Assembly (NCBI GenBank): GCA_046538345.1
Contig: JBKHJB010000123.1
Span: 1-7,020, forward strand
Source: PUND01 sp046538345
GTDB taxonomy: Bacteria > Planctomycetota > Phycisphaerae > SM23-33
Reading direction: 5' to 3'
Length of the DNA: 7,020 bases
Position numbers and translations under genes: made by a program. Numbering within the stretch: position 1 is the stretch's first letter; each line of letters begins with the position of its first letter. Under the pieces are notes generated by a model, which made no database searches, was not told where the DNA came from, and saw only the letters and a program-made list of their open reading frames with translations. Shown here in pieces: positions 1 to 5,621 of this stretch.

Positions 1-47
1 CGGCCGCCGATGCCGACCTGTGCGTAGCGAGTCTTTGCTGCGGGCAT
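1..47 (-). CDS. Gfo/Idh/MocA-type NAD(P)-dependent oxidoreductase, N-terminal fragment (runs off the left edge)
   Basis: Only the first 15 codons are present, reading MPAAKTRYAQVGIGG and then entering a CG that probably begins Arg. The pattern (K/T)RYAQVGIGGR is the first beta strand and glycine-rich dinucleotide-binding loop of the Rossmann fold, as found at the start of Gfo/Idh/MocA oxidoreductases, which oxidise or reduce sugars and polyols with NAD(P). The start is supported by a strong ribosome site, GGAGAG, 7 nt upstream of the ATG on the minus strand. The gene is transcribed away from the HAD phosphatase, with which it shares a promoter region. The substrate cannot be predicted from this fragment. 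Another Rossmann-fold dehydrogenase is possible but less likely. Confidence 0.7.
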   Translation of the reverse strand, partial: MPAAKTRYAQVGIGG

Positions 48-86
48 GTTGTTGCTCTCCTGTCGTCCGGTGTGTGGGTGAATTCG

Positions 87-98
87 CTGGAATTCCAG
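87..98. promoter_or_regulatory. 12-bp perfect palindrome, possible operator between divergent genes
   Basis: CTGGAATTCCAG is a perfect inverted repeat in the 137-bp gap between two divergent genes. It lies 40 bp upstream of the oxidoreductase start and 87 bp upstream of the HAD start. A second GAATTC sits at 80-85, 10 bp from the GAATTC inside the palindrome, so the two are on the same helix face. That arrangement would suit a dimeric repressor controlling both genes. This is inference from position and symmetry; no family consensus was recognised. Confidence 0.3.
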
Positions 99-128
99 TC
101 TATGGACGCCCCGACGATAGTAAACCCC

Positions 129-155
129 TTGCCCGCAGGATTGTTTCCATATAAC
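129..155 (+). promoter_or_regulatory. Possible sigma-70-type promoter for the HAD gene
   Basis: A -10-like TATAAC lies at 150-155 in the only AT-rich part of the gap. A weak -35-like TTGCCC lies at 129-134. The 15-bp spacer is shorter than the preferred 17 bp. Transcription would start near 162, leaving a short leader before the ATG at 185. Support is positional only. Confidence 0.3.
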
Positions 156-184
156 GTCCCGAGCAATCAACGGAGGTGGACCTG

Positions 185-850
185 ATGGCGGAAAAAGCCG
201 TGATCTTCGATATGGACGGCGTGCTGATAGACAGCTACCGGGCGCACTACGAGTCGTGGCGAAAGCTGGCCGAGGCGCACGGGCTGGAGATGACCGAGCA
301 GCAGTTCGCCGACACCTTCGGCATGACCAGCCGCGAGATAATCCGCCGCCTCTGGCCCGCAGCGGCGGACGAGAAAGAAATCCCACGCTGGGACGGAGAG
401 AAAGAGCAGTACTACCGCGACATACTGCGGGAGGACTTCCCGCAGATGCCCGGATCGGCCGAGCTTATCGAAGCCCTGCACCAGGCGGGCTTCGCAATGG
501 CTATCGGCTCTTCCGGACCACCCGAGAACGTCCGGGTGGTGCTTGAACAGCTCCGCGGCGGTGAGCGCATCGCCGCGACGGTTGACGGGCACGAAGTCTC
601 CCGCGGAAAGCCGGACCCGGAGGTTTTTTTGACGACGGCCGAGAAGCTCGGAGTCCCCCCGGCCAATTGCGCCGTCATCGAGGACGCCGTCGCGGGTCTG
701 CAGGCCGCCCGCCGCGCCGGCATGGCCGCTGTCGGCATAACCGGGACCGCCCCGCGCGGGAAGCTCGCCGAACACGCAGACACTGTGGTGGACTCGCTGG
801 AGGAGCTTTCGCCCCGGCGCGTGGCCGAACTCATCCAGGCCAAACAGTAA
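185..850 (+). CDS. HAD-superfamily phosphatase/phosphomutase, beta-phosphoglucomutase type (HAD-IA)
   Basis: This 221-residue protein has all four HAD motifs. Motif I is DMDGVLIDS, with nucleophile Asp9 and general acid/base Asp11. Motif II is AIGSS, with Ser109. Motif III is Lys142 in SRGKPDPEVF. Motif IV is Glu166-Asp167 in VIEDAVAGLQAARRAG. The alpha-helical cap between motifs I and II, about residues 18-88, marks subfamily I. The VIEDAVAG signature and the size fit beta-phosphoglucomutase and related sugar-phosphate phosphatases. These are soluble Mg-dependent enzymes that form an aspartyl-phosphate. Mutase and phosphatase cannot be separated from sequence alone. I chose ATG 185 because GGAGG ends 8 nt upstream. 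The in-frame GTG at 176 lies on that ribosome site and is unlikely to be used. The divergent oxidoreductase neighbour supports a role in sugar metabolism (inference). Confidence 0.9.
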   Translation: MAEKAVIFDMDGVLIDSYRAHYESWRKLAEAHGLEMTEQQFADTFGMTSREIIRRLWPAAADEKEIPRWDGEKEQYYRDILREDFPQMPGSAELIEALHQAGFAMAIGSSGPPENVRVVLEQLRGGERIAATVDGHEVSRGKPDPEVFLTTAEKLGVPPANCAVIEDAVAGLQAARRAGMAAVGITGTAPRGKLAEHADTVVDSLEELSPRRVAELIQAKQ

Positions 851-1045
851 ATCCGCCACACCGGCGACGACAAAACGGCTCCCAATCCCCTGCACTGACA
901 CACCTTCCAAAAAAGCTAAACTTTCCGTTGTGGTTTGGCCGATGTTCGGGTACGTTGGGCGCGGGTAGCCGGTGGTGTTTGCCCGTGCGGATGTTTGTTT
1001 GTGCCCGGATGGGCGAGAGCTTCACGGAAAGGATGCCGGCCAACC
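851..1045. other. Intergenic stretch between the HAD gene and the frame upstream of lexA
   Basis: No convincing gene, RNA or intrinsic terminator was seen here. The stretch around 905-930 is the most AT-rich (an A run followed by GCTAAACTTT) and is the likeliest place for a promoter serving lexA and the frame before it, but no paired -35/-10 stands out. The stretch at 976-1010 holds two imperfect direct copies of a TGTTTG...CCCG...GGAT pattern. No E. coli-type (CTGT-N8-ACAG) or Gram-positive-type (GAAC-N4-GTTC) LexA box was found by eye. Confidence 0.4.
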
Positions 1046-1654
1046 ATGCAGGATGCACCATTGTGTCAGTTCGGTCCCGGTGGTGATTATGTCGAGGTCT
1101 ATCCGCCGACGGCCCAGCCGTTGGCGGATGAGCAGCCCTGGGATGTCCGAGCCGGCGTAAGAGTTCAGCAAGAGATACCGCTGGTGAGCATTGGTCCGGA
1201 CGGCTTGGGCCGCAGGGACAAGGGCATGTCGCTGACGGCGGCGGCTTGGCGGACAATCCGGCGATTGGCCGGCACCGCCCGGGACGCACTGAAACGTCGT
1301 CGCGCCGCAGCGGCTGCGGACAAGAGCGTAGTTGCGGTGCGTTCGGCGCCGCTGAAGGCGGTCGCGCGCCGCGGCGCGGCTGCGGAGATGACGGCCGATC
1401 GCGGCTATGTGCTGGCGGCGGACGCACCGAAGGAGAATCGGCATGGAAACAACGCTGACACCGAAACAGTTGAGCATAGTGCGGTACATCAGGGAGTTTC
1501 GCCGTCGAGAGGGTTATTCCCCGACCATGCAGCAGATCGGCGATCACCTGGGGTGTACAAAAGTCACGGTCTTCGAACACGTAAAAGCACTGGTGGAAAA
1601 AGGCGTTCTAGATCGCGGAGCGAAGCACAAGGCACGCTCTTTACAGGTCTCTGA
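1046..1654 (+). CDS. Doubtful hypothetical protein frame running into lexA in another frame
   Basis: I recognise no family. From ATG 1046 to the start of lexA (about 132 codons) the frame behaves like coding DNA. By my hand count about 72% of third positions and about 53% of second positions are G or C. The residue mix is protein-like, with an acidic N-terminus (GDYVEVYPP), a central SLTAAAWRTIRRLAG helix-like stretch and then an Ala/Arg-rich part. The competing frames look like Ser/Arg/Met-rich shadows. After position 1443 the frame continues 212 bp inside lexA, and there it becomes shadow-like and basic. Either the gene has lost its stop, or it overlaps lexA, or it is chance in GC-rich DNA. 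The ribosome site is poor (AAAGGA, 12 nt away). An upstream TTG at 935 would add a Cys-rich segment and seems less likely. Confidence 0.3.
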   Translation: MQDAPLCQFGPGGDYVEVYPPTAQPLADEQPWDVRAGVRVQQEIPLVSIGPDGLGRRDKGMSLTAAAWRTIRRLAGTARDALKRRRAAAAADKSVVAVRSAPLKAVARRGAAAEMTADRGYVLAADAPKENRHGNNADTETVEHSAVHQGVSPSRGLFPDHAADRRSPGVYKSHGLRTRKSTGGKRRSRSRSEAQGTLFTGL

Positions 1655-2051
1655 TAAGTTCGAGCTGTCCGAGCAACGCCCCACGCGCATCCCACTGGCG
1701 GGGCGCATCGCCGCCGGTGAACCGATCGAGGCGGTGGAGGACGTCGAGCACCTGGACATCGAGGAGATGTTCGACAGCGGCAAGGACACCTTTGTGCTCG
1801 AAGTGACCGGCAACAGCATGATAGACGAGCAGATACGCGACGGCGACTACGTCATCTGCGAGCGGCGCAACACCCCCCATAACGGCGAGACGGTCGTGGC
1901 GCTTCTGCCGGAGGGAGAAGCCACCCTCAAGAAATTCTACAAGGAAGGCAACCGCATCCGCCTCCAGCCGGCGAACCCGGACTACCAGCCCATCTACACG
2001 CGGAACGTGAACATACAGGGCGTCGTCGTGGGCGTCGTCCGCCGCGTCTGA
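1443..2051 (+). CDS. lexA: LexA, SOS-response transcriptional repressor (self-cleaving)
   Basis: LexA binds operators of DNA-damage genes as a dimer and cleaves itself when RecA filaments form on damaged DNA. The 202-residue length equals that of E. coli LexA. Residues 5-69 form the winged helix-turn-helix (LTPKQLSIVRYIREF at the N-terminus, recognition segment TKVTVFEHVKALVEKG). The cleavage bond is Ala86-Gly87 in IPLAGRIAAG. The catalytic dyad is Ser125 (GNSMID) and Lys163 (EATLKKF), within the S24-type peptidase domain that ends the protein. ATG 1443 is chosen because AGGAG lies 7 nt upstream; the in-frame extension back to 1407 is Arg-rich and lacks this support. The FEHV form of the recognition helix resembles LexA of Planctomycetota as I recall it, so the operator may be non-standard. 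Autoregulation is expected from the family, but no known SOS box was identified upstream. It converges with clpB. Confidence 0.96.
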   Translation: METTLTPKQLSIVRYIREFRRREGYSPTMQQIGDHLGCTKVTVFEHVKALVEKGVLDRGAKHKARSLQVSDKFELSEQRPTRIPLAGRIAAGEPIEAVEDVEHLDIEEMFDSGKDTFVLEVTGNSMIDEQIRDGDYVICERRNTPHNGETVVALLPEGEATLKKFYKEGNRIRLQPANPDYQPIYTRNVNIQGVVVGVVRRV

Positions 2052-2172
2052 GACCGCCGGACTATTCGAGCGTGGCCGAATCTCCCCGCTCGGAGCGTGT
2101 TACCGGGCAAAGAGATGGCAGATTCACATGAATTGCGCGAATGCCGGCAAAGACGGCTGAAGCCACATTCTA

Positions 2173-2192
2173 AAGCCCGTTGAAACGGGCTT
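2173..2192. repeat. Hairpin 1 of the lexA-clpB intergenic cluster (REP-like, possible bidirectional terminator)
   Basis: AAGCCCGT and ACGGGCTT form a perfect 8-bp stem around a TGAA loop. On the minus strand the stem is followed by TTTAGAAT, a weak U tract, so it could help end clpB transcription. On the plus strand no U tract follows. The shape (short GC stem preceded by TAAAGCC) resembles repetitive extragenic palindromes that occur in many copies in some genomes. Copy number cannot be seen from this window. Confidence 0.6.
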
Positions 2193-2201
2193 CATGTAAA
2201 T

Positions 2202-2219
2202 GTATCCGCCTTCGGATAC
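2202..2219. repeat. Hairpin 2 of the lexA-clpB intergenic cluster
   Basis: GTATCCG and CGGATAC form a perfect 7-bp stem with a CCTT loop, 9 bp after hairpin 1. There is no U tract on either side. It is likely part of the same repetitive extragenic element. Confidence 0.55.
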
Positions 2220-2236
2220 CACGACTAAAGCCGTGG
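2219..2236. repeat. Hairpin 3 of the lexA-clpB intergenic cluster
   Basis: CCACG and CGTGG pair around an inner C-G pair and a TAAA loop, with one A/C mismatch at 2224 and 2231. It abuts hairpin 2 and shares the TAAAGCC core with hairpin 1, supporting a common repeat family. Confidence 0.5.
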
Positions 2237-2270
2237 CCTGCTCCACTATCAAAGCCGTGGCTTATTCCAC
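2227..2270. repeat. Two direct repeat copies, the second overlapping the clpB stop codon
   Basis: Copies at 2227-2246 and 2251-2270 match at 17 of 20 positions (AAAGCCGTGGC core, then TCCAC), with a 24-bp period. The second copy contains the clpB stop codon (TTA on the plus strand at 2262-2264) and its last two codons. A local tandem duplication of the clpB end, or insertion of a repeat element that now supplies the stop, would both give this picture. Confidence 0.6.
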
Positions 2271-4928
2271 AATCTCGCCTTCGATGGTCTCGGACGAATC
2301 CGTATCGCCCGCAGTGGCGGCCTGTCGTTGACTCGTAGCGACGTTCTCCGCCTCGAAGGAGAAACTTTTGCCTTCGGCGTCGATTTCAACCTTCGCGCCG
2401 TCGCGGATTTCACCCGCCAGCATGCGACGGGCAAGCTCGTTCTCGAGCTTCTGCTGAATGACCCGCCTCAGCGGACGCGCTCCGAATGTCGGATCCCAGC
2501 CCAGCTCGCTGAGAAGCTCCTTCGCCGAGTCGGTCAGCTCGATGCCGATGTTCCGATCGGCAAGCCGTTCGGCAAGCTGGCGGACCTGGATGTCCACGAT
2601 GCCCTTGAGGTCCTCACGGCTCAGCGAGTGGAAGACGATGACCTCGTCTATGCGGTTTAAAAACTCCGGCCGGAAGTGCTGCTTCAGAGCGTCCTTCAAC
2701 CGGGCCTCTATCTCCCAGTGCTCGGCCTGCTGTTCGGCGAGCTGATGGATATATTCCGAGGCGATGTTACTGGTCATTACGATGATGCAGTTGCGGAAAT
2801 CGACTGTCCTGCCCTGCCCGTCGGTCAGTCGCCCGTCGTCGAGCACCTGCAGCAGCACGTTGAAGACGTCCTTGTGGGCCTTCTCGATCTCGTCGAACAG
2901 TATCACCGAGTAAGGCCGCCTCCGGACCGCTTCGGTCAGTCGGCCGCCTTCCTCGTAGCCCACGTACCCGGGTGGAGCGCCTATCAGCCGGGCCACCGAG
3001 TGCTGCTCCATGAACTCCGTCATGTCGATACGGATCATGGCGTCCTCGGTGTCGAACAGCAGCTCCGCCAGCGCCTTGCACAACTCTGTTTTGCCGACGC
3101 CCGTAGGCCCGAGGAAGATAAAACTGCCGATGGGTCTGCGCGGGTCGCCCAGACCTGCGCGGTTGCGGCGAACGGCCTCGGAGACCGCCCAAAGCGCATC
3201 GTCCTGTCCGATGACGCGCTCGCGCAGGCGGTCCTCCATGTGCATCAGCTTCTGCCGCTGCGACTCCATGAGCTTCGCGACCGGTATGCCCGTCCACTTG
3301 GCGACCACCTCCGCGACGTGCTCGGGGGTGACCTCCTCGCTGGTCAGACCGCCCTGCTCGCGGACCTCCCGCATCTGTTGCTCACGCTGCTGAAGCTCCG
3401 CCTCCAGCTCGCGAATGTCGCCGTACTGGATGCGGGCGGCGGTCTCCCAGTCGCCGCCGCGCTGGGCCTGCTCCAGCTCCGTGCGCTTCTGCTCCAGGGC
3501 GTTCTTAATCTCCTTGACGCGGTCCAAACCCTCTTTCTCCTGCTGCCAGCGGGCCTGCAGGGCGTCGAACTGCTCCTGCAGGTCGGCCAGTTGCTGCTCC
3601 AGGTCCGCCAGGCGCTGACGACTGGCGTCGTCGGTCTCCTTGCGCAGACCCTCGCGTTCTATCTGAAGCTGTGCAATGCGCCGCTTCAGCTCATCCAGCT
3701 CAGCGGGCATGGAGTCGTTCTCAATCCGCAGCCGACTGGCCGCCTCGTCGATGATGTCAATCGCCTTGTCCGGCAGGAACCGTTCGGTGATGTAGCGCTT
3801 TGACATCCGGGCGGCCGAGACCAGTGCGGAGTCCTGTATCCGCACGCCATGGTGGGCATCGTAGCGGGGCTTCAGACCTCGCAAAATCGCGATGGTCTCC
3901 TCAACGCTCGGCTCGTCCACCAGCACCGGCTGGAATCGTCGCTCCAGGGCGGCGTCTTTCTCGATGTTCTTGCGGTACTCGTCCAGAGTGGTTGCGCCGA
4001 TGCACCGCAGCTCGCCGCGCGCCAGCGCCGGCTTGATGAGGTTGCCGGCGGATATCGCGCCCTCGGCGGCCCCGGCGCCGACCACCGTGTGAAGCTCGTC
4101 GATGAACAGGATGATCTGTCCTTCGGACTGCACCACCTCCTGAATGACCGCCTTGAGACGGTCCTCGAACTCACCGCGGTATTTCGCACCGGCAAGCAGA
4201 GCGCCCATATCCAGCGCCACCACACGCCGGTTGGAAAGCCCGGAAGGCACGTCGCCGTTGACTATCCGCTGGGCGAGTCCCTCCACGATAGCCGTCTTAC
4301 CGACACCCGCCGAGCCGACAAGTACCGGGTTGTTCTTCGTCCGTCGGCTGAGTACCTGCATGCAGCGACGGACCTCGTCGTCGCGGCCGATGACCGGGTC
4401 GAGCTTACCCTCGCGCGCCATCTCGCAGAGGTCGCGGCCGTATCGCTCCAGCGCCTCGTACTTATCCTCGGGGTTCTGGTCGGTCACGCGCTGGGAGCCA
4501 CGGACCTCGCGCATAGCCGAGAGAATCGTGTCCCTCTCGGCTCCAAGCGTGGAGAGCACTTCCTTGGCGTTGGACGACTCCTCCGCCAGCGCCAGCAGCA
4601 TATGCTCAACGGAGACGTACTCATCGCCCAGTTCGCGCGATTCGCTCTCCGCGCGATCGAGAACCTTGTTCAGCGCGGTGTCCATGCCCATTCCCCCTCC
4701 GGAGGACTGACTCGGCAGACGGGAAAGCTCCGATGATATCACAGATCGAATACGCTCGGTGGGTATGCCAACCTTCTCCAGCAGCCGGGCCGTCAGTGAA
4801 TCTTCCTGCTCCAGCATCGCGCTGAGCAGGTGCAGCGGAGTTATATTGGCGTGCCCCGCATCTGAAGCGGCGGCTTGGGCTTCGGTCAACGCTTCCTGTG
4901 CTTTTACCGTAAGTTTATCCAGTCTCAT
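2262..4928 (-). CDS. clpB: ClpB, Hsp100 AAA+ protein disaggregase
   Basis: ClpB is a cytoplasmic hexamer that threads aggregated proteins through its pore, working with DnaK/DnaJ/GrpE. The 888-residue protein has the complete architecture. The N domain is at 1-145 (MRLDKLTVKAQEAL start). The first AAA+ module has Walker A GSAGVGKT at 205-212, Walker B ILFIDE at 273-278 and pore-loop Tyr250 in KYRGEFE. The middle coiled coil, about 405-530, separates ClpB from ClpA/ClpC. The second module has Walker A GPTGVGKT at 607-614, Walker B VILFDE at 675-680, pore-loop GYVGYEEGG at 654-662, the FLNRIDE arginine near 759 and GARPLRR sensor 2 near 816. No ClpP-binding loop was recognised. The start is firm: GAGGTGA lies 6 nt upstream of the ATG. 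It is slightly longer than E. coli ClpB (857) because of an acidic C-terminal tail after about residue 860, whose end overlaps a repeat. Confidence 0.98.
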   Translation of the reverse strand: MRLDKLTVKAQEALTEAQAAASDAGHANITPLHLLSAMLEQEDSLTARLLEKVGIPTERIRSVISSELSRLPSQSSGGGMGMDTALNKVLDRAESESRELGDEYVSVEHMLLALAEESSNAKEVLSTLGAERDTILSAMREVRGSQRVTDQNPEDKYEALERYGRDLCEMAREGKLDPVIGRDDEVRRCMQVLSRRTKNNPVLVGSAGVGKTAIVEGLAQRIVNGDVPSGLSNRRVVALDMGALLAGAKYRGEFEDRLKAVIQEVVQSEGQIILFIDELHTVVGAGAAEGAISAGNLIKPALARGELRCIGATTLDEYRKNIEKDAALERRFQPVLVDEPSVEETIAILRGLKPRYDAHHGVRIQDSALVSAARMSKRYITERFLPDKAIDIIDEAASRLRIENDSMPAELDELKRRIAQLQIEREGLRKETDDASRQRLADLEQQLADLQEQFDALQARWQQEKEGLDRVKEIKNALEQKRTELEQAQRGGDWETAARIQYGDIRELEAELQQREQQMREVREQGGLTSEEVTPEHVAEVVAKWTGIPVAKLMESQRQKLMHMEDRLRERVIGQDDALWAVSEAVRRNRAGLGDPRRPIGSFIFLGPTGVGKTELCKALAELLFDTEDAMIRIDMTEFMEQHSVARLIGAPPGYVGYEEGGRLTEAVRRRPYSVILFDEIEKAHKDVFNVLLQVLDDGRLTDGQGRTVDFRNCIIVMTSNIASEYIHQLAEQQAEHWEIEARLKDALKQHFRPEFLNRIDEVIVFHSLSREDLKGIVDIQVRQLAERLADRNIGIELTDSAKELLSELGWDPTFGARPLRRVIQQKLENELARRMLAGEIRDGAKVEIDAEGKSFSFEAENVATSQRQAATAGDTDSSETIEGEIVE

Positions 4929-5053
4929 GTGTTGTCACCTCGTTTGCGCATGGAAACTTCCTCTCTACGAGACAGCAAACACCGTGCCTGGAACAAGCTG
5001 CGGAAGTCACAGGACTTGCGCGCGCAGAGTGGGTAGCCGGGCTGTCAAAGCGC

Positions 5054-5059
5054 ATTATA
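5054..5059 (-). promoter_or_regulatory. clpB: Likely -10 element of a clpB promoter
   Basis: On the minus strand this is a perfect TATAAT, about 126 bp upstream of the clpB start. The -35 region at 17 bp spacing is weak (CGTAAT at 5082-5077). A TTGACA at 5048-5043 lies downstream of it and has no matching -10. No CIRCE operator (TTAGCACTC-N9-GAGTGCTAA) and no sigma-32-type promoter was recognised, so heat control, if present, is by a means not seen here. Confidence 0.4.
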
Positions 5060-5094
5060 TGGCCCGTTGGGTTGCCATTACGGCAGTTTCCAGA

Positions 5095-5114
5095 CCGGCA
5101 AAACCCCCTGCCGG
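5095..5114 (-). terminator. Possible hairpin after the small membrane-protein gene
   Basis: CCGGCA and TGCCGG form a 6-bp stem with an 8-nt loop, starting 5 bp beyond the stop of the small gene and lying upstream of the TATAAT of clpB. There is no following U tract, so it is not a classical intrinsic terminator. It may only separate the two transcription units. Confidence 0.25.
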
Positions 5115-5119
5115 CGGCT

Positions 5120-5320
5120 TCAGCGACGGTGCGAGGACCGACCGGACATCTCGGCCTCGGTCTGCTCGATCGCCTCCATCACACGCTCGGAATATGTACC
5201 CGGCTCGCGCCGCTGGTCAATGCCCGCCTCAGCATGCTGTATGGAGATACGGGCGGCGTAGGCCACGCACGCCAGCAACGCCGCCGCCACCGCCATCGCC
5301 ACCCACATCGGTGCGTCCAT
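5120..5320 (-). CDS. Small single-pass membrane protein, function unknown
   Basis: I do not recognise a family. The 66-residue product has a hydrophobic segment at about residues 5-23 (MWVAMAVAAALLACVAYAA). A hydrophilic, mostly helical-looking tail follows (YSERVMEAIEQTEAEM) with a basic end. This is the pattern of a membrane-anchored small protein. LLAC at 15-18 resembles a lipobox, but the hydrophobic run continues past the Cys and there is no basic N-region, so a transmembrane anchor is the better reading. The coding case rests on a strong ribosome site, GGAGG 9 nt upstream of ATG 5320 inside a GGAGGAGGA run. An in-frame GTG at 5326 is the other possible start (68 residues). It lies on the same strand as clpB, 191 bp upstream of it, probably as a separate unit. 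Confidence 0.65.
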   Translation of the reverse strand: MDAPMWVAMAVAAALLACVAYAARISIQHAEAGIDQRREPGTYSERVMEAIEQTEAEMSGRSSHRR

Positions 5321-5373
5321 CCTCACGGTCCTCCTCCTATCTGCCCCGATGCATTCCCTTCGTCTCCGGTCGG

Positions 5374-5379
5374 AATATA
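5374..5379 (-). promoter_or_regulatory. Possible -10 element for the small membrane-protein gene
   Basis: On the minus strand the sequence reads TATATT, about 53 bp upstream of the small gene's ATG, in the most AT-rich part of the 5341-5410 stretch. The -35 (TGCGTC at 17 bp spacing) is poor. Positional support only. Confidence 0.25.
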
Positions 5380-5415
5380 CGATTCCCCTGGGGCCTGACG
5401 CATATGTGGTTGAGC

Positions 5416-5442
5416 TTGCGTAAGCCCCCGCAGAGCGATAAA
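5416..5442 (+). promoter_or_regulatory. Possible promoter for tRNA-Ser
   Basis: A -35-like TTGCGT (5416-5421) and a -10-like GATAAA (5437-5442) are separated by 15 bp, about 50 bp upstream of the tRNA 5' end. An alternative -35, TTGAGC at 5410-5415, would give a 21-bp spacer. The sequence from here to the tRNA holds no gene that I can support. Confidence 0.3.
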
Positions 5443-5493
5443 TTGGACTTACTCGGCGGTCGTCAGTGCACCGATCCGGACGCCGCCGCCTAA

Positions 5494-5580
5494 GGTAGGG
5501 TGGCCGAGCGGTTTATGGCGCCGGTCTTGAAAACCGGTGAGCCCTTCGGGGCTCCGTGGGTTCGAATCCCACCCCTACCG
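5494..5580 (+). tRNA. trnS(UGA): tRNA-Ser, anticodon TGA (UGA)
   Basis: The 87-nt sequence folds as a class II tRNA. The 7-bp acceptor stem GGTAGGG/CCCTACC is perfect, and the discriminator is G5580, as expected for Ser. The anticodon stem CCGGT/ACCGG encloses loop CTTGAAA, giving anticodon TGA at 5528-5530. The long variable arm has a GAGCCC-type stem capped by a TTCG-like loop, and the T arm is GTGGG-TTCGAAT-CCCAC. CCA is not encoded (GTC follows), so it must be added by the CCA-adding enzyme. It decodes UCA and probably other UCN codons. Confidence 0.97.
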
Positions 5581-5621
5581 GTCCGGCTGCGGTAATCCCG
5601 CGGGCGCCAACGGAGGTGAAT

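Noticed and set aside
167..910. Long minus-strand frame opposite the HAD gene
   Set aside because: It is an antisense shadow: the plus strand has complete HAD motifs and a ribosome site, while this frame has no recognisable motif.
1365..1378. 14-bp palindrome CGCGCCGCGGCGCG upstream of lexA
   Set aside because: It lies in an Ala/Arg-coding-like, very GC-rich stretch where such palindromes arise by chance, and it does not resemble a LexA operator.
831..1580. Long minus-strand frames across 831-1580 and 1022-1489
   Set aside because: They have Arg/Pro/Ser/Cys-rich shadow composition, run into the HAD gene and lexA, and I saw no family motif.
2173..2270. CRISPR array
   Set aside because: The copies are only two, imperfect and 24 bp apart with a 4-bp gap, and there are no spacers of regular length and no cas genes.
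2676..4736. Long plus-strand frames opposite clpB (2676-3803, 3849-4736)
   Set aside because: They are Leu/Val/Arg-rich antisense shadows of a fully convincing clpB; long open antisense frames are expected in GC-rich DNA.
5494..5621. tRNA-Ser as the attachment site of an integrated element
   Set aside because: No integrase, no direct repeat of the tRNA 3' end and no change of gene type follow it within the window.
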